A DNA stretch of 64,000 nt, taken from an uncultured Prevotellaceae bacterium (GTDB lineage: Bacteria > Bacteroidota > Bacteroidia > Bacteroidales > Bacteroidaceae). Under the pieces are notes generated by a model. That model was not told where the DNA came from. It worked only from the letters and a program-made list of their open reading frames with translations, and made no database searches. Where the stretch lies: positions 62,001 through 126,000 of the forward strand of contig CACZIT010000010.1 in NCBI GenBank assembly GCA_902781315.1, in the 5' to 3' direction. Below, in pieces: positions 25,882-34,011 of this stretch. Every line of letters starts with the position of its first letter. Within the stretch, counting starts at the first letter, position 1. Position numbers and translations under genes: made by a program.

Positions 25882-27879
25882 ATGAGGAAGATTCTTACAC
25901 TATTGCTGCTGACGCTGTCGGCCACCATGTTGGCTCAAGGTCCCAACGACAGCGGCACCTACTACAAGGACGCCGACGGCAAGAAGGGCCAGGCCCTGAA
26001 GACTGCGCTTGCCACCATCATCAACAAACACAAGGACATTGGCTACGCCGCGCTCTGGGAGGCTTATAAGACCACCGACCGGCGCGCCGACGGCTACCTG
26101 CGCGACTGGTATTCTAACGCCACCAGCTACGTCATCGGCGGCCCCAAGCAGGGTGCCAACTACAGCGAGGAGGGCGACTCCTACAATCGCGAGCACCTCG
26201 TGCCGCAAAGCTGGTTCAACAAGGCGTCACCCATGCGCAACGATGCCTTCCACGTGGTGCCTACCGACGGTTACGTCAACAACCGCCGCGGCGACCTGCC
26301 CTTCGGCGAGGTGGGCACGGTGTCGTATCACTCTGAGAACAACTACAGTCTGGTGGGCCGCTGCACGGTGGACGGCTACACCGGCCAGTGCTTCGAGCCC
26401 AACGACGAAATCAAGGGCGACGTGGCGCGCGCCTATTTCTACATGGTGACGTGCTACGAGAGCAGAATCACCTCCTGGGGCGGTGCCAACTGCTCCTACT
26501 GTTTCGACGGCAACACCTATCCCGGCCTGACCACGTGGTTTCTGAAGATGCTCATGCGCTGGTCGAAGCAAGACCCCGTGAACGACGTCGAGCGGGCACG
26601 CAACAAGGCGGTCTATGCCCTGCAGAACAACCGCAACCCGTTCATCGACTATCCCGGACTGGAGGACTACGTCTGGGGCGAGAAAAAGACGGAGGCGTTC
26701 GACTACACCATGAACTCGGGCGAAGAAACCGTGACCGTGCGCACGCCGTACTTCACCCCCACCGGCGGCACCTATGCCGAGGCGCTGTCGGTGAAGATCG
26801 TCTGCCCCACTGAGGGTGCCACCATCTATTACACCACCGACGGCACTACGCCCTCGACCTCCAGCAAGCGCTACTCCTCGGCCATCACCATCAGCCAGAC
26901 CACCACCGTGAAGGCCATTGCCGCAAAGGGCAGCGCCGTGAGCAGCGTGGCTACGGCTACCTACGTCATCGCCGCCGAACCCGAACCGCAGGGCGACTAC
27001 ATCTGGGAGGAGACCTTCACAGGCGTGGCCGCAGGAACGGCAGTGGAATACATTCAAAACCAAACGGCCACCTACAAGGGCGACGGCGGACAATTCTGCA
27101 AGACCTACGATGGCGACATGGCCGGCGGCGAGGCGCCCGAACTGCTCATCCCGAAGACCAGCCGAAGCGTCAACTCGTTCACGGCCACCATCTCGCTCCA
27201 CGGGCAGAGCGGACGTCTGCCCCTGTCGTTCCTGTGCAACAAGGAAATCGCCGTGACCTCCAGTACCAGTGGCGTGACCATCACGGCAGGCGACGTCAGC
27301 GGGACAACCTACAACTACACGGTGAGCGTGCCGGCCGGCACGCAGACGCTCCAGCTCACCTTCGCCACCATCGCCGACCAGAACGCCCGCATCGACAACC
27401 TGCGACTGAAGAAGAGCAACGGCAGCGAGCCTGTGGAGAAGAAAGACCCGCAGCTGGCGTTCAGCCAGGACGAGGTGACCGTGGAGGAAGGCAGCGACTT
27501 CACGCCGCCTGAGCTGCAGAATCCCTTCGGCGTCGCCGTCAGCTATGCGTCTTCCAACGAGGACGTGGCCTGGGTGAATGCCCAGACGGGTGCTGTCGTC
27601 CTCGGCGATCCCGGCGAGGTCACCATCACCGCCTCCTTTCCCGGCAACGACCTCTATCTGCCTGCCGAAGCCTCCTATCTGCTCACCGTCACGCTGAAGC
27701 TGCCCGACGGTATCCGTCAGGTGGAAAATGGAGAAATGAAAATGGAAACGTCTCCTGTCTACGACCTCCAAGGCCGCAAAGTCTCTGAGTCCTCCATGCT
27801 CCCTTCCCTTCAGGGAGGTGACGGGGGTAGGCTCCCCAAGGGCGTCTATATCGTCAACGGAAAGAAAGTCATTCAATAA
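25882..27879 (+). CDS. Secreted endonuclease I family nuclease with beta-domains and sorting-like tail
   Basis: A 665-residue protein with signal peptide MRKILTLLLLTLSATMLAQ. Residues 20-275 are an EndA/NucM-type endonuclease I domain with YNREHLVPQSWF (101-112, catalytic His) and HVVPTDGYVNNRRG (124-137), which degrades extracellular DNA nonspecifically. A chitobiase/FN3-like module follows (GATIYYTTDGTTPSTSSKRY), then a beta-sandwich and a Big2-like domain. The tail VYDLQGRKVS ... LPKGVYIVNGKKVIQ is the sorting-like signal, here split by an inserted palindromic element encoding PSLQGGDGGR. A -7 box TAACTTTG lies at 25829-25836. The in-frame ATG at 25672 is upstream of that box and rejected. 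Confidence 0.88.
   Translation: MRKILTLLLLTLSATMLAQGPNDSGTYYKDADGKKGQALKTALATIINKHKDIGYAALWEAYKTTDRRADGYLRDWYSNATSYVIGGPKQGANYSEEGDSYNREHLVPQSWFNKASPMRNDAFHVVPTDGYVNNRRGDLPFGEVGTVSYHSENNYSLVGRCTVDGYTGQCFEPNDEIKGDVARAYFYMVTCYESRITSWGGANCSYCFDGNTYPGLTTWFLKMLMRWSKQDPVNDVERARNKAVYALQNNRNPFIDYPGLEDYVWGEKKTEAFDYTMNSGEETVTVRTPYFTPTGGTYAEALSVKIVCPTEGATIYYTTDGTTPSTSSKRYSSAITISQTTTVKAIAAKGSAVSSVATATYVIAAEPEPQGDYIWEETFTGVAAGTAVEYIQNQTATYKGDGGQFCKTYDGDMAGGEAPELLIPKTSRSVNSFTATISLHGQSGRLPLSFLCNKEIAVTSSTSGVTITAGDVSGTTYNYTVSVPAGTQTLQLTFATIADQNARIDNLRLKKSNGSEPVEKKDPQLAFSQDEVTVEEGSDFTPPELQNPFGVAVSYASSNEDVAWVNAQTGAVVLGDPGEVTITASFPGNDLYLPAEASYLLTVTLKLPDGIRQVENGEMKMETSPVYDLQGRKVSESSMLPSLQGGDGGRLPKGVYIVNGKKVIQ
27798..27835. 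repeat. Palindromic element inside the nuclease sorting-like tail
   Basis: CTCCCTTCCCTTCAGGGAGG then TGACGGGGGTAGG is a diverged copy in the same orientation and frame as in the MFS and DUF4435 genes (PSLQGGDGGR). It lies between the DLQGRKV and GVYIVNGKK parts of the tail. Confidence 0.7.
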
Positions 27880-27900
27880 TTCAACACAACAACTACCATC

Positions 27901-29532
27901 ATGAAGAAACTACTCACACTCGCATTGCTGGCCGTGGCAGCCACCGCCTCGGCACAGCGCACACCCACCATGGGCTGGAGCTCGTGGAACACGTTTGCCC
28001 TGAACATCAACGAACAACTCATCCGCCAGCAGGCCGACGCCATGCACACCAGCGGACTGCAGGAGGCTGGATTCAAGTATGTGAACATCGACGACGGCTA
28101 CTGGGACGGCCGCGGTCAGGACGGCCACCTGCGCCTGAACACGAAGCTCTTCCCCTCGGGCATGCGCGCCCTCGTCGACTACATCCACTCGCTCGGCCTG
28201 AAGGCTGGCATCTACAGCGACGCGGGCGACAACACCTGCGGCTCGGGCAACCGCCATGCATGGGGCATCGGCGTGGGCTTCGCAGGCCATGAGGAACAGG
28301 ACTGCCAGCTCTACTTCCGCGACTGGGACTTCGACTTCATCAAGGTGGACTATTGCGGCGGCAACCACATGGGGCTCGACGAGCGCACGCAGTACACGAA
28401 AATCTCGAATGCCATCCGCAACTGCGGCAAGAAGGACGTGGTGTTCAACATCTGCCGCTGGGCCTATCCCGGCACATGGGTCGCCGACGTTGCCGACTCC
28501 TGGCGCACCACGGGCGACATCTACGACGCTTGGCGCTCCGTGAAGGGCATCCTCGCCGAGAACCTCTACCTCTCAGCCTACTGCCACGACGGCCACTACA
28601 ACGATATGGACATGCTCGAGGTGGGCCGCTCGATGTCGAAAGTGGAGGACGAGACCCACTTCGGCATGTGGTGCATCATGGCCTCGCCGCTACTCATCGG
28701 CTGCGACATGGCCAACATCAAGCCCGAAGCGCTCAAGCTGCTCTGCAACAAAGACCTCATTGCCCTCAACCAGGACCCGCTCCACCTGCAGGCCTACGTG
28801 GCTGAGAAGCAAGGCGAGTGCTACATCCTCGTGAAGGACCTGAAGAAGCTGCGTGGCAAGGAGCGCGCCGTCGCCGTCTACAACCCCAGCGACGAGACAC
28901 AACGCGTCACGCTGCGTTTGGCCGACCTCGAACTGGGAGGCGACGTAGTGCTGCGCGACTGTATCACGGGCACCGTCTTCGATCTGAAAAAGCAGGCCGA
29001 CGGCAGCGCCGTGTTAGGCATGGACTATGCTCCCCACGGATCGCGTTTCTTCATAGCTGAGTGCAAGAAGCGCCTTGAGCGCACCACCTACGAGGCCGAG
29101 ACCGCCCTGCTGCCCATGTATCAGGAGATACGCAACAACCAGGCCGCCGACCTGCCGCAGCTGCTCGGTGTGAGCGTCACCCCCATCTATAGCGAGAACC
29201 CCGCCGCCACGGGTGGCTACACGGCCCGCTTCCTCGGCCAAAGCGAAAAGAACAGCCTCGAGTGGCAGCACGTCTACTCAAAGAAGCAAGGCAAGCGCCG
29301 CATGACCATCGGCTTCTTCACTGGCGAAGAGCGCGAGATGGACGTCATCGTCAATGGTCAGAAGGTGAAGACCCTGAAGGTCAGTGGCACCGACTGGGGT
29401 CGCCGCCAGGAAGTCACCGTCGACGTCAACCTTCGCAAGGGCAACAACGTCATCCGCCTCGCCAACCCCCGCGGCTGGATGCCCGACATCGACGGCATGA
29501 CCCTCTCCAACCGCTTCATCGGCGCCATCTGA
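27901..29532 (+). CDS. Secreted alpha-galactosidase, GH27
   Basis: A 543-residue protein with signal peptide (1-18, ends ATASA). The GH27 barrel begins TPTMGWSSWNTF; the nucleophile is Asp150 in FIKVDYCGG and the acid/base is in HYNDMDMLEVG (Asp235 or 237). It releases terminal alpha-linked galactose from glycans such as raffinose-type or galactomannan side chains. A C-terminal beta domain (from about 390) has a CBM-like look. It lies 21 bp after the nuclease gene and is probably co-transcribed. The next gene (29661) has its own -7 box. Confidence 0.93.
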   Translation: MKKLLTLALLAVAATASAQRTPTMGWSSWNTFALNINEQLIRQQADAMHTSGLQEAGFKYVNIDDGYWDGRGQDGHLRLNTKLFPSGMRALVDYIHSLGLKAGIYSDAGDNTCGSGNRHAWGIGVGFAGHEEQDCQLYFRDWDFDFIKVDYCGGNHMGLDERTQYTKISNAIRNCGKKDVVFNICRWAYPGTWVADVADSWRTTGDIYDAWRSVKGILAENLYLSAYCHDGHYNDMDMLEVGRSMSKVEDETHFGMWCIMASPLLIGCDMANIKPEALKLLCNKDLIALNQDPLHLQAYVAEKQGECYILVKDLKKLRGKERAVAVYNPSDETQRVTLRLADLELGGDVVLRDCITGTVFDLKKQADGSAVLGMDYAPHGSRFFIAECKKRLERTTYEAETALLPMYQEIRNNQAADLPQLLGVSVTPIYSENPAATGGYTARFLGQSEKNSLEWQHVYSKKQGKRRMTIGFFTGEEREMDVIVNGQKVKTLKVSGTDWGRRQEVTVDVNLRKGNNVIRLANPRGWMPDIDGMTLSNRFIGAI

Positions 29533-29660
29533 GCAAAGTCGGCAGAGATTCATGAAGGATTAAATTGAGTCGAAAAAAGTCAAAGTTCTCAGTTTTTCCT
29601 GAATCTCTGCCACGATTTGGCGTAGCCTTCGTGTACCTTTGCAGAAAAATCCAATCAGAT

Positions 29661-30611
29661 ATGGCAGACAACGACAGAGGGCAAAGCCTCATTACCAAAT
29701 ACGTCTGGGTAATAGAGACCATCTATCGCCGACAGAAGATCTCGTTCAAGGAACTGAATGAGCTCTGGCTCCGCGACGACATCAGCCGGGGCGTGGAGAT
29801 TCCCAAGCGCACCTTCGACAACTGGCGATACGTCATCTGGGACATGTTCGGCATCGACATCGTCAACGAAAACCGGGGGCAGTACCGTTACTATATTGAT
29901 AATGTGGAGGACATTAGCCGCAACGGACTGCGCTCGTGGCTCTACAACACGTTCTGCGTGAGCAATGCCCTAGCCAACAGCCAGAGCATCAAGGACCGTA
30001 TTCTGCTGGAAGACATTCCGTCGGGCCAGCAATACCTACAGCCCATCATCGAGGCGATGAAGGAAAACCGCGTCATCAACATCACCTACCACAGCTATTG
30101 GAAGGACGAGGAAAACACGTTCGACGTGCAGCCCTTCTGCGTGAAGCTCTTCCGCCAACGCTGGTATCTCGTGGCACGTAGCACCTACTCTTATTACTAC
30201 GATAAGGGGCCGCGCATCTACTCGCTCGACCGCATCCATGGCCTGCAGACCACCAACGAGACCTTCCAGTTGCCCGAGGACTGGGATGCCAAGGAGTTTT
30301 TCGACAACTTCTTCGGCATCATCGCCGACCAGCGCATCAAGCCCGAGACCGTCAAGCTGAAGGTGTCGGCAGGGCAGGCCAACTACATCCGCGACCTGAA
30401 AATGCACCCCTCGCAGAACGAAATCGTGCGAAACGAAGAGTACAGCATCTTCACCTATCGTCTTCGCCCGGCATTCGACTTCATGCAGGAAATCCTGCGC
30501 AACGGAGAGGACATGGAAGTGCTCCAGCCCCAGTGGCTACGTAAGGAGATAGCCGGAATAGCGGAACGCATCTGCGATAAGTATCGGAATGAAGACAAAG
30601 TAACAAAGTGA
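29661..30611 (+). CDS. WYL-domain transcriptional regulator
   Basis: A 316-residue protein from ATG 29661, 20 bp after the -7 box TACCTTTG (29634-29641); an in-frame ATG at 29565 is upstream of the box. An N-terminal helix-turn-helix region (KISFKELNELW, PKRTFDNWRYVIWDMFGIDI) is followed by a WYL domain around 140-210 (YHSYWKDEENTFDVQPF, RQRWYLVARS) and a C-terminal WCX-like part. WYL proteins sense nucleic-acid or nucleotide ligands and often sit beside defence genes. Here it directly precedes the accessory cassette at 30.7-35.1 kb. The last codons (DKVTK) and stop are formed by the repeat word ACAAAGTAACAAAGTGA. Confidence 0.88.
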   Translation: MADNDRGQSLITKYVWVIETIYRRQKISFKELNELWLRDDISRGVEIPKRTFDNWRYVIWDMFGIDIVNENRGQYRYYIDNVEDISRNGLRSWLYNTFCVSNALANSQSIKDRILLEDIPSGQQYLQPIIEAMKENRVINITYHSYWKDEENTFDVQPFCVKLFRQRWYLVARSTYSYYYDKGPRIYSLDRIHGLQTTNETFQLPEDWDAKEFFDNFFGIIADQRIKPETVKLKVSAGQANYIRDLKMHPSQNEIVRNEEYSIFTYRLRPAFDFMQEILRNGEDMEVLQPQWLRKEIAGIAERICDKYRNEDKVTK

Positions 30612-30720
30612 CAAAGGACCACAAGCAGCCAAAGCTAATCATAAACTATTCACTCATCACTATTCACTTATCACTATTCGCTATTCACTCGTCACTTTTC
30701 ACTATTCACTAAATAAATCA
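30598..30720 (+). repeat. Simple-sequence tract between WYL gene and exonuclease
   Basis: AAGTAACAAAGTGACAAAGG ACCAC (the stop-codon word) is followed by six to seven degenerate copies of TATTCACT(C/T)ATCAC up to the exonuclease start. Confidence 0.75.
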
Positions 30721-31211
30721 TGCGAAATTTTGCAGCTATAGATTTTGAAACAGCAAACAATGAACGCAGTAGCGTATGCTCTGTAGGAATCGTCATTGTC
30801 AGGGATGGTGAGATTGTAGATTCGTTCTACTCTCTTATCCAGCCCGAGCCGAACTATTATAATTATTGGTGTTCTCAGGTACATGGCCTTTGTCATGAAG
30901 ACACAGATGATGCCCCTGTATTTCCTAAGGTGTGGGCGCAGATAGAACCGCTCATCGAGGGACTGCCCCTCGTGGCCCACAACAAGCCCTTCGACGAAGG
31001 CTGCCTGAAAGCCGTGTTCCGCGTCTATCAGATGGACTATCCCGACTACGAGTTCTACGACACGCTTTGTGTTTCACGGCGAGTTCTCCCCGACTTGGAG
31101 AACCACCAGCTTCAAACTGTTGCTGCTGCCTGTGGTTATCAATTAGAGAATCATCACCACGCACTTGCCGACGCAGAAGCCTGCGCGTGGATAGCAAGGG
31201 AAATATTGTAA
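30720..31211 (+). CDS. DEDDh 3'-5' exonuclease (DnaQ-like)
   Basis: A 163-residue protein with the DEDDh motifs FAAIDFETAN (Asp8, Glu10), LVAHNKPFDEGCL (Asp in Exo II) and HHALADAEACAWI (His and Asp of Exo III). Such stand-alone domains trim 3' ends of DNA or RNA. It is shorter than DNA polymerase III epsilon partners and lacks a PHP-binding tail. It opens the accessory cassette. The first third of the gene is AT-rich whereas the second half is GC-rich, so the gene may be mosaic. Confidence 0.88.
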   Translation: MRNFAAIDFETANNERSSVCSVGIVIVRDGEIVDSFYSLIQPEPNYYNYWCSQVHGLCHEDTDDAPVFPKVWAQIEPLIEGLPLVAHNKPFDEGCLKAVFRVYQMDYPDYEFYDTLCVSRRVLPDLENHQLQTVAAACGYQLENHHHALADAEACAWIAREIL

Positions 31212-31236
31212 TACTAAAATACAAAAAACCTTCATT

Positions 31237-31833
31237 ATGAATGCACTTGAAGAATTTGACCAAATTCTAAGATCTGGCTATAACAGTGAAAAGTTGCGCA
31301 ACATTAAACCGAAGCTTGATAGTTACCTGTTGTCCTGCCCTGAAGAGGAAAAGACCAAATGCCAGAAGAAGATCGAATTGGCAAAAAGACTGATTGCCGA
31401 ATGTAAAGAGGTAGATAAGCTCCGTCAACAATACACCTTATTCCATGACTATGTATTAAATCATAGAAAGAGTGGAATTGTTGAACTGGAGTATATAGAG
31501 CCACATGGTAACTCCTATGGTGTATGTATAAAGGTTGACAAATACGTGATGGAGCTTGTCCATAAGCCTATGGACAAACCAGAGAAGAACGAGATTCGGA
31601 CGAAGTTCTTTTTCAACGTTGATGGCTTATATAAACCATTTATGATTAGAAAGAATGCCGTTCTTCCTGAATATGTCAATCTCCAACATAAGCGTAGGGA
31701 TTATTATCCCACATCCGTCAGGTGGGAGAATTGGGGTGATGTGATGATTAAAGCAATAAAGGCTGTAGAGGAAAATCCTCAAAGATTCCTTCTAATGTGT
31801 GAGGCCTCATGCCCCTATGATTCTAATGGTTAG
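31237..31833 (+). CDS. Hypothetical protein, accessory cassette
   Basis: A 198-residue soluble protein of no family known to me. The N-terminal third is helical and charged (CPEEEKTKCQKKIELAKRLI), and the C-terminal part is mixed alpha/beta (GIVELEYIEPHGNSYGVCI). There is no signal peptide or membrane helix. The base composition is clearly more AT-rich than the flanking genes, which suggests transfer. It starts 25 bp after the exonuclease and probably belongs to the same transcript. Confidence 0.65.
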   Translation: MNALEEFDQILRSGYNSEKLRNIKPKLDSYLLSCPEEEKTKCQKKIELAKRLIAECKEVDKLRQQYTLFHDYVLNHRKSGIVELEYIEPHGNSYGVCIKVDKYVMELVHKPMDKPEKNEIRTKFFFNVDGLYKPFMIRKNAVLPEYVNLQHKRRDYYPTSVRWENWGDVMIKAIKAVEENPQRFLLMCEASCPYDSNG

Positions 31834-31859
31834 GTCGCGTTTTTAGCTTCTCAAACCAT

Positions 31860-32204
31860 ATGGTTTCAATGTCCACATATGGTGTAATCCACAAAATCAA
31901 GGACAATGATAACATGACAGAAGAACAGAGAGCTTTCATAACGAATTGGATAGCCAAAAACGGCCCCGTCAAGGATGAGAAGTGGTTTGAATATAGCGAA
32001 GACTACATCGACCGCCTCTATTTCCTTGACGAAGAATCCTACCAGATGAAGAAATTCCTCAAAAACCAAATCGAAGACATTGAATCCTTACCTCCATCCG
32101 AGAAGTCTCTCTGCGACGAAGCCTTATCCATCTGCTCCTGCATCGACGAAACCTGTGATATATTCCTATATGCAACCCCATACAACTGGGAAGCACCGGA
32201 ATAG
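31860..32204 (+). CDS. Small hypothetical protein, accessory cassette
   Basis: A 114-residue acidic protein, possibly starting instead at MTEEQRAF (ATG 31914). It is predicted mostly helical (WFEYSEDYIDRLYFLDEESY, QMKKFLKNQIEDIESLPP) with a short Cys-containing stretch (CSCIDETCD). I do not recognise it. It is AT-rich like its neighbours and 26 bp downstream of 31237-31833. A promoter for the next group lies 60 bp after its stop. Confidence 0.55.
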   Translation: MVSMSTYGVIHKIKDNDNMTEEQRAFITNWIAKNGPVKDEKWFEYSEDYIDRLYFLDEESYQMKKFLKNQIEDIESLPPSEKSLCDEALSICSCIDETCDIFLYATPYNWEAPE

Positions 32205-32243
32205 CAGCAAATAGCGATTCGCGCCTACTTTCTGCCTGAAAAA

Positions 32244-32275
32244 TTTGCAAGTTTGGTCATATTTGATTATATTTG
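32244..32275 (+). promoter_or_regulatory. Promoter of the 32540-35067 gene group
   Basis: TTTG (32244-32247), 20 bp, TATATTTG (32268-32275). It leaves a leader of about 260 nt before the ATG at 32540, with the hairpin at 32383-32424. Confidence 0.75.
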
Positions 32276-32382
32276 CATTCGAAAACATTGAGGGCAAAAA
32301 GAAAAGTGATTTGAACGTCACGCTGTAACAGTAGATTCACGGAAATCTCGCAAATAGAAATGGATCTCTACTATGATACGGC

Positions 32383-32424
32383 GAAGTGATGGTTCACGTC
32401 CCTTCATAGGGCGTGAATCGCTTC
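32383..32424 (+). ncRNA. Structured 5' leader hairpin
   Basis: GAAGTGA (32383-32389) pairs with TCGCTTC (32418-32424), and TTCACG-T-CCC (32393-32402) with GGGCGTGAA (32409-32417) around the loop TTCATA, with a 3-nt bulge. It lies in the untranslated 335-bp stretch 32205-32539, which has no ORF. It may be a regulatory leader or small RNA; no known riboswitch class was recognised. Confidence 0.4.
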
Positions 32425-32539
32425 TGCTGATTTCAGAGATTCAGGCCATGCGAGAGCCTACGTGAAGAATTTGGCAAGAAGTCGGTTCCCGCTCTTTTTG
32501 TATATATGAACAATCAATTTTAACTGAAGACATAAATCT

Positions 32540-32761
32540 ATGAGTAAAGTATTTAGAATTACGCCCAAACGGGTGAAACGCTCTAATGGGCAGGTGTTGA
32601 CACCGGACATGTCAATCACCGTGACGACACGTTCGCACACCACCACTCCATTCTACAATGGAGCTGTAGAGATTAAAGAGCAGTACATGCGCATGTATCA
32701 GTTTGACTACAAGAAAGCTTGCTGCTCAGTGAATGATTTTGAATTTGAAAAGTTGGATTAA
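32540..32761 (+). CDS. Small conserved-looking hypothetical protein
   Basis: A 73-residue basic protein (MSKVFRITPKRVKRSNGQVL at the start, then TPDMSITVTTRSHTTTPFYN, ending YKKACCSVNDFEF). The pattern of Thr-rich strands and a C-terminal YKKACCS helix looks like a compact conserved domain that I associate with accessory regions of Bacteroidales, but I cannot name it. It is the first gene after the long structured leader and is followed 22 bp later by the membrane protein. Confidence 0.65.
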   Translation: MSKVFRITPKRVKRSNGQVLTPDMSITVTTRSHTTTPFYNGAVEIKEQYMRMYQFDYKKACCSVNDFEFEKLD

Positions 32762-32783
32762 TAATTTTAAACTGAATGGAATT

Positions 32784-33977
32784 ATGAAAACAAGAGTGAT
32801 TACATGGTTATTGGCTATCGGAATTCCTGCTGCTTTGTTGGCAATATTCTTTTTTGTGTTCCACATCCCAGAATTTTGGGCTCAATTATTAGCGATTATT
32901 GCTAGTGCTTTTCTTGGTGCTGGTGCTACAGCATGGCTTACCAATACCTTATTATCCAATCAGCAGGAATCTGAAGAAGCTAAAGAGAAAAACATCAAAG
33001 TGTTTGAAAACAAAATTCAGGTTTATTCTGAATTCATATCTAAGATGTGGAAAACTTTGGAAGATGACATTATAACAGATGAGGAAATTCGCGGAATAAG
33101 ATTAGACATATTTAACAAGTTAATCTTTTACTTTGATGATATAGATAAACTTGCAGAGAAAGTAGATAGGATTAAAAGCTCTGATATGTTTTCAGAAGAA
33201 ATAGATAATTCTAAAAGAACTCAAGAAACTATTCTGTGTTTTTCTGAAATAACCGAAATGCTTCGCGACGATGTTAGAAGAAGCAGTATTGGAGATAAAG
33301 CAAAATCTATAAGTAATTTATGGAATAAATTTGGAATTCAGCCAAGAGATTCTGAAAACGAAACAAAATCAAATGAAAAAAATGAAACTGTAAATAAAAC
33401 TATATCGGATAATATTATAAAAGGTTCAGCCCAACAAGAAGAAAACGCATCAGAAGATTCTCAAAGGCTGGAAGAAAATACTTGGCATTTCAATGCATGG
33501 GGTGATCAACAATTTAAACTGATCGAAAATAATTTGGCTGAGTCGAAAGAAATAGAATTGTCGCTTGTTGAATATGGAGAATATTGGCGTACGAACCTAC
33601 TAAAGCAGGTTGGTGAAGGCGATATTATTATGCTATTCAGACGAGGAGGCTATGGCTATGTTGGAGCATTTGAAGCTATTGGAAGAAGAATTTTCGATTT
33701 CGAAAAGGGTGAAGAAGAAATCCTATACTTTGGCGAAGAGAAACCTCGGCCTGTTGAAAACTTTAATGCAGATGTAGAAAAATACGACATCTACAAGAGC
33801 CGAGAAGATGGAGCTACTTTGTGTTCTAATCTCATAGTAAAACGTATTGCTTATGTTCCAGAAGGTGTAGGCAATCCTGGCGGAGTTTATCGCAGAACAA
33901 TTTCGCGATACGATTCTCACTATGCATGGCTGTTAAGGGAAAGATTTCAGAAGAAAGGGCAATGGCAAGAAGATTGA
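32784..33977 (+). CDS. Membrane-anchored protein with possible PUA/EVE-like C-terminal domain
   Basis: A 397-residue protein from ATG 32784 (MKTRVITWLLAIGIPAALLA). Two hydrophobic helices lie at about 5-25 and 29-53, so the rest is probably cytoplasmic. Residues 55-235 are charged, helical and low-complexity. From about 240 a compact domain (WGDQQFKLIENNLAES, GEGDIIMLFRRGGYGYVGAF, GVYRRTISRYDSHYAW) has the shape of PUA/EVE-superfamily modified-base readers; this assignment is inference. The gene is AT-rich. It is followed 34 bp later by an Mrr-type nuclease with its own N-terminal reader-like domain, suggesting a two-component system. Confidence 0.7.
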   Translation: MKTRVITWLLAIGIPAALLAIFFFVFHIPEFWAQLLAIIASAFLGAGATAWLTNTLLSNQQESEEAKEKNIKVFENKIQVYSEFISKMWKTLEDDIITDEEIRGIRLDIFNKLIFYFDDIDKLAEKVDRIKSSDMFSEEIDNSKRTQETILCFSEITEMLRDDVRRSSIGDKAKSISNLWNKFGIQPRDSENETKSNEKNETVNKTISDNIIKGSAQQEENASEDSQRLEENTWHFNAWGDQQFKLIENNLAESKEIELSLVEYGEYWRTNLLKQVGEGDIIMLFRRGGYGYVGAFEAIGRRIFDFEKGEEEILYFGEEKPRPVENFNADVEKYDIYKSREDGATLCSNLIVKRIAYVPEGVGNPGGVYRRTISRYDSHYAWLLRERFQKKGQWQED

Positions 33978-34011
33978 AGTAATACGAATAACATTAAATA
34001 ATACAACAAAC

